The notes: generated by a model not told the origin, from the sequence alone. Counted from the first letter of the stretch, positions 1 to 8,098 are shown. The stretch is 64,000 nt of DNA from Paenibacillus methanolicus (GCF_008124765.1 NZ_VNHS01000010.1:186001-250000), one strand, 5' to 3'. Numbers and translations are program-made.

Positions 1-83
1 TTCGTTTGCTTGACCTCGCACTCTTTGAGTAGATAGTATCCGGTGAATTCGTCTTGGGGTTGCATTTGAATAATCTGCGTCAT
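1..83 (-). CDS. yhaM: Probable 3'-5' exoribonuclease YhaM, N-terminal fragment
   Basis: The gene runs off the left edge, so only the first 27 residues are visible: an N-terminal stretch ending YYLLKECEVKQT. This resembles the opening of YhaM-family proteins, where an OB-fold begins with a 'xxYLLIKS' strand ahead of the HD-domain nuclease. YhaM trims RNA and DNA 3' ends in Firmicutes. The ATG is preceded by a strong AGGAGG at the normal distance, which fixes the start. It is divergent from the M29 aminopeptidase. The assignment rests on a short fragment, and another OB-fold or HD-domain protein is possible. Confidence 0.45.
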   Translation of the reverse strand, partial: MTQIIQMQPQDEFTGYYLLKECEVKQT

Positions 84-164
84 GTAAAGCTCCTCCTGTG
101 GTTCGGTATGACCATTATACAATGGAACGCCGTCCGCGCGCGACGAAGCCGCAAAATACGAGCC

Positions 165-314
165 AAGGCGAAACGGCTGCGCCGTCTTTTCGGCGATGCG
201 CATTTCAAAAGCTGATTGGTTTGCGTTCACTATCCAAGGATGGGGAATGCAGCATTCAGCGTCGAGAAATACAAAGATCATTTATAAGCGTGATACTTAT
301 AAAGTTTGTATTTC
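165..314 (+). repeat. Two-hairpin intergenic repeat, copy A
   Basis: The element starts with a hairpin containing GAAACGGCTGCGCCGTC (about 170-206, closing with GCATTTC). About 56 bases later comes a second hairpin, AGAAATACAAAGATC... pairing with ...AGTTTGTATTTC (about 265-314). The same two hairpins, closer together, occur at 10225-10328. An open reading frame passes through and would add a spurious N-terminus to the aminopeptidase. The rest of the 84-408 gap shows no gene. Confidence 0.75.
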
Positions 315-408
315 AAATTCGGCCGTCGGCCCCCTGCGCTTGCGCTCGCCGTCCTCGGATGCCTATGATAGTCATGTACCCGAAAAAGGCGCTGGGAGGA
401 CGGAACTC

Positions 409-1641
409 ATGACCGATTTCCAAACTAAACTTAACAACTATGCCGACATTATTTTGCGGATCGGCGTTCATTTGCAGCAAGGCCAGACCCTCATCGTCAA
501 CGCGGATCTCGATGCCGCCGACTTGGCTCGTCTCGTCGTCAAGCGGGCGTACGAGCTAGGCGCGGCGAGAGTCAAAGTATTCTGGACCGACGATATCGCC
601 ACGCGCCATCACTTCGATCTGGCGCCGGACGCGGCGTTCCTGGAGGAGCCGAAGTGGTCGGCGGCCGAGAAGATGGAGCTGGTCGAAAGCGGCGCGGCGT
701 CGGTCACGATCAAGTCGTCCGACCCGGATCTGTTGCGCGGCGTCGCCAAGGAACGCATCGTGAACGCCGAGAAAGCGGCGCGGGGAGCGAATACCAAATA
801 TCGCGAATACGTGCAGGCGTTCCGATTCAGCTGGTGTCTGGCCACCGCGCCATCCGAAGGCTGGGCGGCCAAGGTGTTCCCCGATGCGCCGAAGGAAGAG
901 CAAGTCTCGCTGCTGTGGGACGCCATCTTCCGCATGGTGCGGGCCGATCAGCCCGATCCGATCGCCGCGTGGGAGCATCATCTGGCCGAACTGAAGCGGC
1001 GCGCCGACTACTTGAACGCCAAAGCCTACAAGATGCTGCATTATACGTCGGAGGGGACGGACCTGTCGATCGAGCTGCCCGAAGGCCACGTCTGGCTCGG
1101 GGGCCGCAAGACGAACGATCAAGGCATCGCCTTCGTGCCGAACCTGCCGACGGAAGAAGTGTACACGGCGCCGCTCGCGAACGGCGTGAACGGCACCGTC
1201 CGCAGCAAGAAGCCGCTTAGTTACGGCGGCAACATCATCGACAACTTCTCGTTCACTTTCGAGAACGGGCGCATCGCGGACTGGAGCGCGGAGCAAGGCG
1301 CCGAGACGCTGCAAGGGCTGATCGAGATGGATGAAGGCTCCCATTACCTCGGCGAGGTGGCGCTCGTCCCGTTCGACTCGCCGATCTCGAACTCGAACCT
1401 GCTGTTCTACAAAACGATATTCGACGAGAACGCTTCCTGCCATCTGGCGATCGGCAGCGCCTATGCCGCGTGCGTCGAAGGCGGCGGCAAGCTCTCCCGC
1501 GAGGAGCTGAAGGCGCGCGGGCTGAACAACTCGCTCGCGCACACGGACTTCATGGTCGGCTCGAAGGACTTGACGATCCGCGGCATCGCGAAGGACGGCG
1601 CGGAGGAGCTCGTGTTCAAGGACGGCAACTGGGCGATCTGA
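409..1641 (+). CDS. M29-family metal-dependent aminopeptidase
   Basis: A 410-residue cytoplasmic exopeptidase of the thermophilic aminopeptidase family M29 (AmpS/AmpT/PepS), which removes N-terminal residues using a two-metal site. The length is normal. Family hallmarks in the C-terminal half include GTDLSIELPEGHVWLGG, MDEGSHYLGEVALVP, HLAIGSAY and AHTDFMVGSKDLTI; the Glu, His and Asp residues in these stretches are the expected metal ligands. The ATG at 409 follows GGGAGGA by 8 bases. A longer frame from 196 is open only because it crosses the repeat just upstream, so I reject that start. A strong terminator follows and the next gene is convergent, so it is probably monocistronic. Confidence 0.92.
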   Translation: MTDFQTKLNNYADIILRIGVHLQQGQTLIVNADLDAADLARLVVKRAYELGAARVKVFWTDDIATRHHFDLAPDAAFLEEPKWSAAEKMELVESGAASVTIKSSDPDLLRGVAKERIVNAEKAARGANTKYREYVQAFRFSWCLATAPSEGWAAKVFPDAPKEEQVSLLWDAIFRMVRADQPDPIAAWEHHLAELKRRADYLNAKAYKMLHYTSEGTDLSIELPEGHVWLGGRKTNDQGIAFVPNLPTEEVYTAPLANGVNGTVRSKKPLSYGGNIIDNFSFTFENGRIADWSAEQGAETLQGLIEMDEGSHYLGEVALVPFDSPISNSNLLFYKTIFDENASCHLAIGSAYAACVEGGGKLSREELKARGLNNSLAHTDFMVGSKDLTIRGIAKDGAEELVFKDGNWAI

Positions 1642-1677
1642 CGAAACAGTCGTCTCGAAGCTCGGACGTATGAAAAC

Positions 1678-1730
1678 GCAACGGACCTCGGACCCCATCT
1701 GTTGGATGGAGTCCGAGGTCCGTTGCTTTA
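1678..1730. terminator. Bidirectional intrinsic terminator
   Basis: A perfect 16-bp stem (GCAACGGACCTCGGAC and its complement) is flanked by AAAA on the left and TTT on the right, between the convergent aminopeptidase and ppsR genes. It can serve both. Confidence 0.85.
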
Positions 1731-1748
1731 GTCGCAGGCGCCGTCCGC

Positions 1749-2570
1749 CTAAGTCAACGGCAGCAGCTGTTTGCGGGCGTCGAGGATGATGCCCGCCGTC
1801 TCTTCGATCGCGCGGTTCGTCACGTCGACGACCAGGCACCCCAGCTTGCGGAACAGCTTGCCCGCCAGCTCGAGCTCTTCGGACACCCGGTCGGGACTCG
1901 CGTAGCTCACGTCGAACGGAAGCCCCATGCTCTTCAGCCGTTCGATGCGGATCATGATCAGCTTCTCCGGGTTCATCGTCAGGCCGACGAGGCGCTCCGC
2001 AGGCATCCGGAAGAGCTCCTCGGGCACTTTGACCTCCGGCACGAGCGGATAATTGGCGACCTTGATGCCTTTGTGAGCCAAATAGATGCCGAGCGGCGTC
2101 TTCGAGGTGCGGGAGACGCCGAGCAGCATCAGATCCGCCTGGCTCCAGCCGCTCACATGCTGGCCGTCGTCGGATTTGACCGTGAACTCGATCGCTTCGA
2201 CTCGGTTGAAATAAGCCCGATCCATCCGGTGCGGCATCGCAGCCCGCTGCGTCGGCGCAGAATCGAACGTGCGGATGAAGCCTTCCATGGCCGGCCCCAT
2301 CACGTCGACCGCGCAGACGCCCAGACGGGCCGATTCCTGTCGGATCATTTCGCGTAATTCGGGGAGCACCAGCGTATAGATCACCATGCCGCCAAGGGCG
2401 GCGGCGCGTTCCATCAGCTGACGGATTTCGTCCTCGTTCTTGATATGCGCCCAGCGCTCCAGACGGACCTCCTGGCCCTCGAATTGGCGGATCGCGGCGC
2501 GCGCGACCGCATCCGCCGTCTCGCCAACGGAATCCGAGCCTACCAATATCGTTCTGATTTCCTTATTCAA
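1749..2570 (-). CDS. ppsR: Pyruvate, phosphate dikinase regulatory protein (kinase/pyrophosphorylase)
   Basis: 273 residues of the DUF299/PPDK-regulatory family (YqfL in Bacillus). The family phosphorylates an active-site threonine of PPDK with ADP and removes it with phosphate-dependent pyrophosphorolysis. Visible marks are the N-terminal VGSDSVGETADAVARAA segment and the central P-loop-like GVSRTSKTPLGIYLAHKG (about residues 149-166) followed by KVANYPLVPE. It lies 44 bases after ccpN and shares its strand with ppdK further upstream, so the enzyme and its regulator are together. The pairing ccpN-yqfL is the same as in Bacillus subtilis. Confidence 0.93.
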   Translation of the reverse strand: MNKEIRTILVGSDSVGETADAVARAAIRQFEGQEVRLERWAHIKNEDEIRQLMERAAALGGMVIYTLVLPELREMIRQESARLGVCAVDVMGPAMEGFIRTFDSAPTQRAAMPHRMDRAYFNRVEAIEFTVKSDDGQHVSGWSQADLMLLGVSRTSKTPLGIYLAHKGIKVANYPLVPEVKVPEELFRMPAERLVGLTMNPEKLIMIRIERLKSMGLPFDVSYASPDRVSEELELAGKLFRKLGCLVVDVTNRAIEETAGIILDARKQLLPLT

Positions 2571-2614
2571 CTTCGTTCCGGCCCCCTCGCCTGAAATGAG
2601 CGTACGCCGCCGCT

Positions 2615-3265
2615 TCAGCCCCTGACGGAGGCCTCGTAAAACAGCTTCACGACCGTCGTCTTCGTAATGCGGCCGACGACCTCCACGCCCGCGTCGGCTT
2701 CCTTGCCCCGAGGAACGACGACCGGCAAGCCGTCGATCTCGCGGGCGATCATGATTGCCATCGCGTCCCGGACCGTATGCTCGGGCGAGACGGTCGCCAA
2801 ATTGGACAAGCGGGTCATGACCAGGCCGAGCAGCATCTGGGACGCTTGCGGATTGCCGAGCGAAACCTTAAGCAAGTCCTTGCGCGAGACGATCCCCGCG
2901 AGCCTCCCTTCCGCATCGACGACCGCCAAGCTGCCGACGTTCTCGAGGAAGAGCGTGACCACCGCATCGCTCACCGTCGCCGTCTCGCGCATCACGATCG
3001 GCACGCTCATCGCTTCCCGCACCGGCAGCATGGCCGTGTCGTGGGCCAGGGATGCCGCCGGTTCGCCGTTCTCGTCCCGATCTTTCCGCAGAAAATAGCC
3101 TACCTTGGGCTTGGCCTCCAAATATTCCAGCATCACCAGCAATCCGAGGTCGGAGCGGATCGCCGGACGCGTCACGCCGAGCAGCTCCGCAATCTGCTCG
3201 CCCGTAATCGGACCGCGTTTGCGAACCAGCTCCACGATCTTTTGTTGTCTTGTCGATAGCTTGAT
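2615..3265 (-). CDS. ccpN: CcpN-type gluconeogenesis repressor (HTH plus two CBS domains)
   Basis: A transcription regulator with an N-terminal winged helix (GPITGEQIAELLGVTRPAIRSDL) followed by two CBS domains (for example SLAVVDAEGRLAGIVSRKDLL), ending GRITKTTVVKLF. CcpN represses gapB and pckA in Bacillus subtilis, and here it sits among gluconeogenic genes. The start is unusual. The only in-frame ATG/GTG/TTG is GTG at 3235, which would cut off the family-conserved segment IKLSTRQQKIVELVRKRG. Reading upstream, that segment begins with ATC at 3263-3265, 8 bases after GGAGG, with a stop two codons earlier. I therefore favour a rare AUC start; the 207-residue GTG form is the alternative. Confidence 0.88.
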   Translation of the reverse strand: MKLSTRQQKIVELVRKRGPITGEQIAELLGVTRPAIRSDLGLLVMLEYLEAKPKVGYFLRKDRDENGEPAASLAHDTAMLPVREAMSVPIVMRETATVSDAVVTLFLENVGSLAVVDAEGRLAGIVSRKDLLKVSLGNPQASQMLLGLVMTRLSNLATVSPEHTVRDAMAIMIAREIDGLPVVVPRGKEADAGVEVVGRITKTTVVKLFYEASVRG

Positions 3266-3300
3266 CGCTTATCCCTCCGATCGCATCATCTCATCGATTT

Positions 3301-3330
3301 ATTGTAACCGATGCCGGAAGATTTTCACAA
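3301..3330 (-). promoter_or_regulatory. Promoter for ccpN-ppsR
   Basis: On the minus strand, TTGTGA (3325-3330) and TACAAT (3301-3306) are separated by 18 bases. Transcription would start about 20 bases before the ccpN Shine-Dalgarno sequence. It is a plausible sigma-A promoter by eye. Confidence 0.55.
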
Positions 3331-3418
3331 CAGTAGGCGTACGGCTAAGCCGCCCGTATAGGCGCGGCGCGTTACATTCCGGAGGGATACCCGAGGCTGA
3401 GTATGGAGCTTACCTTCT

Positions 3419-6085
3419 TTAGATCTGAACGACTTCCTTGCGCGGCTGCGGCGGCGCTTCTTCCAGCGCGGCTTGCGCGGCGGCGATCCGGGCCATCGGA
3501 ATCCGATGCGGCGAGCAGCTCACGTAATCGAGACCGATCGCGTGGCAGAACAGAATCGAATCCCGGTCGCCGCCGTGCTCGCCGCAAATGCCGGTCTTGA
3601 GATCAGGCTTCACCGCCCGGCCGTTCTCGGCCGCCATGCGAATGAGCTGCCCGACGCCTTCGACGTCCAGCACCTGGAACGGATTGTGCGGCAGCAGCTT
3701 CCGCTCGACGTAACGGGACAGGAACTTGCCTTCCGCGTCGTCGCGGCTGTACCCGTACGTCATCTGCGTCAAATCGTTGGTGCCGAAGGAGAAGAAGTCC
3801 GCATGCGCCGCGATGGCCTGCGCCGTCAAGGCGGCTCTCGGCACCTCGATCATCGTGCCGATGCGAATCGGACTTGCCGCCAGCAGCTCCGCCGGCATCC
3901 GCTCGCGCAGGACGTCCTCGACCTCCGCCCGGACGACGCCCAACTCCGCGGCCGCGCCGACGAGCGGGATCATGATCTCGGCCCGCACGCGGATGCCCCG
4001 CTCGATGCAGGCCAAGGCGGCCAAGCATAACGCGTCGGCCTGCATCCGGTAGATTTCGGGATGCATGATTCCGAGCCGGCAGCCGCGCTGGCCCAGCATC
4101 GGATTCGCCTCGCGCAGCGCGTCGGACCGGCGCAGCAGGAGCAGCGCAAGCCCGCGCTCTTCTTCGCTTGCGGCCGCCTCCAGCCGACGCTCCAATTCCT
4201 CCCGGCCCGGCAAAAACTCGTGAAGCGGCGGGTCCAGCAGCCGGATCGTTACCGGGAGGCCGTCCATCGCCTCGAACATCCCCTCGAAATCGTGCTGCTG
4301 CATCGGCAGCAGCTCGCGCAGCGCAAGCCCGCGCTCCGCTTCGGATTCCGCGGCGATCATGAGCTGCATGACCGCCAATCGCTCGGGCGCGAAGAACATA
4401 TGCTCCGTCCGGCACAATCCGATGCCCTGCGCGCCCAGCCGCCGGGCGGTTCGCGCGTCCTCCGGCGTATCGGCGTTCGCGTATACCGCCAGCCTGCGTA
4501 TGTCGTCCGCCCAGTCGAGCACTTGGGTCAACTCGTCGGTCACGGCCGGCTCGCGCAGCGGCATCCGCCCGGCGATGACGAGCCCCCGGCCGCCGTCCAG
4601 CGTCAGCCAGTCGCCTTCCTTGATCGTCGCTCCGCCGGCCGACAGCTCCCGCGCCTCGCAATCGATCTCCGCGGATTCGCAGCCGCAGACGGCCGGCTTC
4701 CCCATGCCTCTGGCCACGACGGCCGCATGGCTCGTCATGCCGCCGTGACTGGTCAGAATCCCGTTCGCCGCAAGCACGCCGTGAATATCGTTCGGCGCCG
4801 TCTCCGGCCGCACTAGGATGACCGGCTTGCCTTCCCGGCTCCAGCTCTCGGCGGTGTCCGCGTCGAAGACGGCCATGCCGATCGCCGCGCCCGGAGAAGC
4901 CGGGAGTCCGCTGGCCAGCAACGCATAGCCGGCCGAATCGTCGATGCCGCGATGAAGCAGCCGCTCCAAGTGCGACAGCTCCAAGCGCCGTACCGCCTCC
5001 TCGCGGCCGATCAGCCCCTCGCGCACGAGCGAGACCGCGATGCGCAGCGCGGCTTGCGCTCCCCTTTTGCCGGTTCTCGTCTGCAGCAGATACAGCTTGC
5101 CGCGCTCCACCGTGAACTCGATATCCTGCATGTCCCCGTAGCGCTGCTCCAACGCATTCCCCCAGCGCTCCAACTCGTCGTAGACCTGCGGCATGACGCG
5201 CTTCAGATCGGCGATCGGCTGCGGCGTGCGCGTGCCGGCCACGACGTCTTCCCCTTGCGCGTTCACAAGAAACTCGCCGTACAAGCCAGGCTCGCCCGTG
5301 GACGGATCGCGGGTGAAGACGACGCCGGTGCCGCACTGCTCCCCTTTGTTGCCGAACACCATCAGCTGCACGGTCACGGCCGTGCCTTGTTCATCCGGAA
5401 TCCGGTGAATGTGGCGGTAGACGCGTGCGCGCGGATTGTGCCAGGAACGGAAGACCGCTTCCACGGCCATCCGCAGCTGTCCGCGCACGTCCTGCGGGAA
5501 CGGCTGCCCCGCGGCGGAGGCGATCGCGTCCTGGTATTGCCGCGTCAGCTCCTGCCAGGCGTCGCCGCTCAATTGCTGATCCTGCGCGCAGCCGTGCCGC
5601 TGCTTCAGCCGTTCGAGCAGCCGCTCGAACCGGTCGGCTTCCACGCCCATCACCACTTCGCCGAACATCTGAATGAGCCGGCGGTAGCAGTCGTAGGCGA
5701 AGCGTCGGTCCGCGGTTAACCGGGATAGCGCCTCCACCGTCTCGTCGTTCAGGCCGAGGTTGAGAATCGTGTCCATCATGCCCGGCATCGAGGAGACCGC
5801 GCCGGAGCGGACCGACACGATCAAGGGAGATTGAACGTCTCCGAACCGTTGGCCCGTCTGCGCCTCCAGCCCGTTCAGTGCTTCGCCGATCTCCGCCCAG
5901 ATCGGCTCGGATAACGCGCCGCCATCTTGGAAGAAGTCCCGGCAAGCCTCCGTCGTAATCGTGAAGCCCGGCGGCACGGGCACGCCGGCGGCCGTCATCT
6001 CCGCGAGATTTGCCCCTTTGCCGCCGAGCAGAGGCTTCATCTCCATTCGGCCTTCTTGAAAGAAGTACACTTTCCTTGCGTTCAT
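3419..6085 (-). CDS. ppdK: Pyruvate, phosphate dikinase
   Basis: 888 residues, the normal PPDK length. The enzyme interconverts pyruvate, ATP and Pi with PEP, AMP and PPi. The order is an N-terminal nucleotide-binding domain (MKPLLGGKGANLAEM, then GMMDTILNLGLN), the central phosphohistidine domain with GGMTSHAAVVARGMGKPAVCG split around the swivelling His and its neighbouring regulatory Thr, and a C-terminal PEP barrel (GLCRTEHMFF, FSFGTNDLTQMTYG, TGICGEHGGD). The ATG at 6085 follows GGGGAGGAG and overlaps the stop of the preceding small gene by four bases (ATGA), so the two are translationally coupled. The frame extends upstream to 6148 but lacks a ribosome site there. The nearby ppsR product should control it. 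Confidence 0.96.
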   Translation of the reverse strand: MNARKVYFFQEGRMEMKPLLGGKGANLAEMTAAGVPVPPGFTITTEACRDFFQDGGALSEPIWAEIGEALNGLEAQTGQRFGDVQSPLIVSVRSGAVSSMPGMMDTILNLGLNDETVEALSRLTADRRFAYDCYRRLIQMFGEVVMGVEADRFERLLERLKQRHGCAQDQQLSGDAWQELTRQYQDAIASAAGQPFPQDVRGQLRMAVEAVFRSWHNPRARVYRHIHRIPDEQGTAVTVQLMVFGNKGEQCGTGVVFTRDPSTGEPGLYGEFLVNAQGEDVVAGTRTPQPIADLKRVMPQVYDELERWGNALEQRYGDMQDIEFTVERGKLYLLQTRTGKRGAQAALRIAVSLVREGLIGREEAVRRLELSHLERLLHRGIDDSAGYALLASGLPASPGAAIGMAVFDADTAESWSREGKPVILVRPETAPNDIHGVLAANGILTSHGGMTSHAAVVARGMGKPAVCGCESAEIDCEARELSAGGATIKEGDWLTLDGGRGLVIAGRMPLREPAVTDELTQVLDWADDIRRLAVYANADTPEDARTARRLGAQGIGLCRTEHMFFAPERLAVMQLMIAAESEAERGLALRELLPMQQHDFEGMFEAMDGLPVTIRLLDPPLHEFLPGREELERRLEAAASEEERGLALLLLRRSDALREANPMLGQRGCRLGIMHPEIYRMQADALCLAALACIERGIRVRAEIMIPLVGAAAELGVVRAEVEDVLRERMPAELLAASPIRIGTMIEVPRAALTAQAIAAHADFFSFGTNDLTQMTYGYSRDDAEGKFLSRYVERKLLPHNPFQVLDVEGVGQLIRMAAENGRAVKPDLKTGICGEHGGDRDSILFCHAIGLDYVSCSPHRIPMARIAAAQAALEEAPPQPRKEVVQI

Positions 6086-6270
6086 GCCGGCTCCTCCCCG
6101 CGGGCGTTCTGGCGTGCATGCATCGTGCGGCAGCGATCCGAATCGCACAAGCTGTACAGTTTCTTGACGCCGTTCGTCGGCAGCGTATCGATAATTTCAT
6201 TGCAGTACCGGCACAGCACAAGACCATAGTTTTCTCGGCTTCCGTAAACTTCCGCGCGTTCTGCTCCCAT
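6082..6270 (-). CDS. Small cysteine-motif protein, SR1P (GapA-binding peptide)-like
   Basis: 62 residues. The core GLVLCRYCNEII, NGVKKLYSLC and a final Cys give C20, C23, C42 and C47, a likely metal-binding knuckle. It resembles the SR1P family of Firmicutes (Cys-x2-Cys, then V-x-x-LY-x-x-C), whose Bacillus member binds GapA and stimulates RNase J1. The ATG at 6270 follows AAAGGAG, and the stop overlaps the ppdK start by four bases. A GAPDH relic lies just upstream, which fits a former gap-sr1p-ppdK operon. The sequence is longer than Bacillus SR1P (39 residues) and the family call is from memory, so it could be another zinc-ribbon peptide. Confidence 0.6.
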   Translation of the reverse strand: MGAERAEVYGSRENYGLVLCRYCNEIIDTLPTNGVKKLYSLCDSDRCRTMHARQNARGEEPA

Positions 6271-6456
6271 TCGAATCGCTCCTTTGGATATCGTGTCGCC
6301 GACCGTGATTCGCTCCGCGATCCAGCGGTCGCGCATTGGGTAATGCCTTGCGAATAAACGCCGTTGATTCGGTTCTTTCAGAGACCAGCCGTCAAAATAA
6401 CATCCTTTCGCGGCAGCCGTATTCCGAAGTCCGCCGCTTGCGTCCGCGATCAATCC

Positions 6457-6596
6457 CTAAAGCTCGATCACGCGGCACGCATAGCCCCATTCGTTGTCAT
6501 ACCAGGCATTCAATTGGATGGGGAGTTCACCCCCATCACCACGGTCGTCTCGGCATCGCCGGGCGACGTCAGCAGAAGCTTCCCCTTTCTCTCCGC
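6457..6596 (-). pseudogene. Decayed GAPDH (gapB-like) remnant with large internal deletion
   Basis: Reading the minus strand, 6596 downward gives AERKGKLLLTSPGDAETT then VVMGVN, matching the catalytic-domain entry of glyceraldehyde-3-phosphate dehydrogenase (typically 'KVLLTSPG...TVVMGVN'). It breaks at about 6515. From there, in another frame, comes AWYDNEWGYACRVIEL and a stop, which is the C-terminus of GAPDH (typically 'WYDNEWGYSNRV'). Everything between, including the catalytic Cys, is missing, and the N-terminal NAD domain is also absent. About 140 bases remain. Its place between glpX and ppdK suggests it was the gluconeogenic GapB. Confidence 0.8.
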
Positions 6597-6656
6597 CTAT
6601 ATGTTACGCATATATACATTATGACGCCTTATAGTGCATACGAAAGCCTTGTAACC

Positions 6657-7634
6657 TTATGCGCCTAATGAAGGCACCGCGCCCGCCGTCCGCTTCAGCG
6701 CCAAATCATGCTCGGTCTGGATGTAGCGGACCGTGTGCGTGGCGGCGCGCATTACGACCGAATGCGTGGACGCCCTGCGGCCCGGCAGCAGCCGTACGCC
6801 TTCCAGGAAGTCCCCCGGCGTAACTCCCGTCGCCGCGAAAATAACGTCCCCCGTTCCGACCAGATCGTCCATGAGCAGCACGCCGTCCGCAAGCCCCATC
6901 TCGCCGAGCCGCCGCCGCTGCTCCTCATTCTCCGGCAGCAGCCGGCCTTGGAATTCGCCGCCGAGACACTTGATCGCCGCGGCCGCGAGCACGCCTTCGG
7001 GAGCGCCGCCGGAGCCGACGTACAGATCGACGCCGGTCTTGGCGCCGCAAGGCATCATCGCGCCGAACACGTCCCCGTCAGTCAGCAGCCTGACGCGCGC
7101 CCCGAGTTCCCGCAGCTCCGCGATCATGCCGGCGTGGCGCGGGCGGTCCAGCAGCAGCACGTTCAGCTCGGACAGCGGCTTGCCCAGCCCTTCCGCCGCC
7201 TTGCGCGCCGTGACGGACAACGGATCGCGAAGACTGAGCTTCCCGGCCAGCTCCGCGCCGACGGCCAGCTTCTCCATATAGATGTCCGGCGCATGAAGCA
7301 GCTGCCCCTTGGGCGCGAGAGCGAGCACCGATACCGCGTTGTTCATCCCGCTTGCCACGAGCGTGGTGCCTTCGAGCGGATCGACGGCCACGTCGACTTC
7401 CGGCCCGCTCCCGTCCCCGACCTGCTCGCCGATATAGAGCATCGGCGCCTCATCCATCTCGCCCTCTCCGATCACCACGCGGCCGCGTATCGCGAGCGTG
7501 CGGAACATGCTCCGCATCGCTTCCGTCGCCGCATCGTCCGCTTCCGCCTTGCTTCCTCGCGCCACCCACGGCGCGGACGCCAGCGCTGCCGCCTCCGTGA
7601 CGCGCACCGCCTCGAGCGCCAATTCGCGTTCCAA
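6657..7634 (-). CDS. glpX: Fructose-1,6-bisphosphatase, class II
   Basis: 325 residues. Hydrolyses fructose 1,6-bisphosphate to fructose 6-phosphate in gluconeogenesis. GlpX marks are VTEAAALASAPWVARGSK at the N-terminus, GEGEMDEAPMLYIGE, the metal-binding VDVAVDPLEGTTLVASG, and the C-terminal GDVIFAATGVTPGDFLEGV. The family usually begins MERELALE, which places the start at TTG 7634, with GGAGAGG about 9 bases upstream; ATG at 7643 would leave almost no spacing. It opens the minus-strand gluconeogenic cluster. Confidence 0.93.
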   Translation of the reverse strand: MERELALEAVRVTEAAALASAPWVARGSKAEADDAATEAMRSMFRTLAIRGRVVIGEGEMDEAPMLYIGEQVGDGSGPEVDVAVDPLEGTTLVASGMNNAVSVLALAPKGQLLHAPDIYMEKLAVGAELAGKLSLRDPLSVTARKAAEGLGKPLSELNVLLLDRPRHAGMIAELRELGARVRLLTDGDVFGAMMPCGAKTGVDLYVGSGGAPEGVLAAAAIKCLGGEFQGRLLPENEEQRRRLGEMGLADGVLLMDDLVGTGDVIFAATGVTPGDFLEGVRLLPGRRASTHSVVMRAATHTVRYIQTEHDLALKRTAGAVPSLGA

Positions 7635-7677
7635 TGCCCTCATCCTCTCCGGTTATAATTTCCACAACCAAAATGTA

Positions 7678-7693
7678 TCACATTTAAATGTGA
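7678..7693. promoter_or_regulatory. 16-bp perfect palindrome upstream of glpX
   Basis: TCACATTTAAATGTGA lies 44-59 bases ahead of the glpX start, in an AT-rich stretch. It is a candidate repressor or activator site. A TTATAA sequence at about 7652-7657 may be the -10. The cognate protein is unknown. Confidence 0.45.
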
Positions 7694-7750
7694 GTCACAA
7701 TAAGTTAATTAAAATATATATGACGCCTACATAACCCGCCCCACCTCGAG

Positions 7751-8043
7751 GGCAATGCTGTCAGGTTAAGAAGGACTGCGCCCCGTTGACCCCACTTTTA
7801 TTGTTCCCTCCTCCCACCTCCTCCGCCGAGGAGGCTCCAAAGGGCTTTGCCCTCTGGACTCCCCCTTCGTGCTGGTTTGATTGTTCACGGTCGGCGGATT
7901 GGCTTGTGTTGGGCACGCTTTTGTCCTGACGGACAAAGCTTCAGTCGGTTTTGCCCTTCCTAGACATAAGCGCGTTGAAGCCAGTTTACCGCTGGCCTTG
8001 GTTGGCTTCATCGCTCGCTTTTTCTTAACCTGACAGCATTGCC
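7751..8043. repeat. MITE-like repeat element 1 with 20-bp terminal inverted repeats
   Basis: The 293-bp non-coding element starts GGCAATGCTGTCAGGTTAAG (7751-7770) and ends with its exact reverse complement (8024-8043). Inside are short GC-rich hairpin modules (CTCCGCCGAGGAG, AAAGGGCTTTGCCC, TTGTCCTGACGGACAA). The same interior, in the opposite orientation, makes up the element at 31544-31916. No transposase is visible. With the hairpin at 8099 it accounts for most of the 580-base gap between glpX and the next gene. Confidence 0.8.
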
Positions 8044-8098
8044 GCCGAGGGCACTGCCCTTCTTAACCCCATGCCCCCTCGGAAGAGTTCTTAATCAC

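Noticed and set aside
196-408. N-terminal extension of the M29 aminopeptidase
   Set aside because: The frame is open only across the intergenic repeat and has no ribosome site; ATG 409 has GGGAGGA and the family N-terminus.
7751-8043. Protein-coding gene in element 1
   Set aside because: The only frame (81 residues) is low-complexity and equals the repeat; the homologous element 2 does not keep it.
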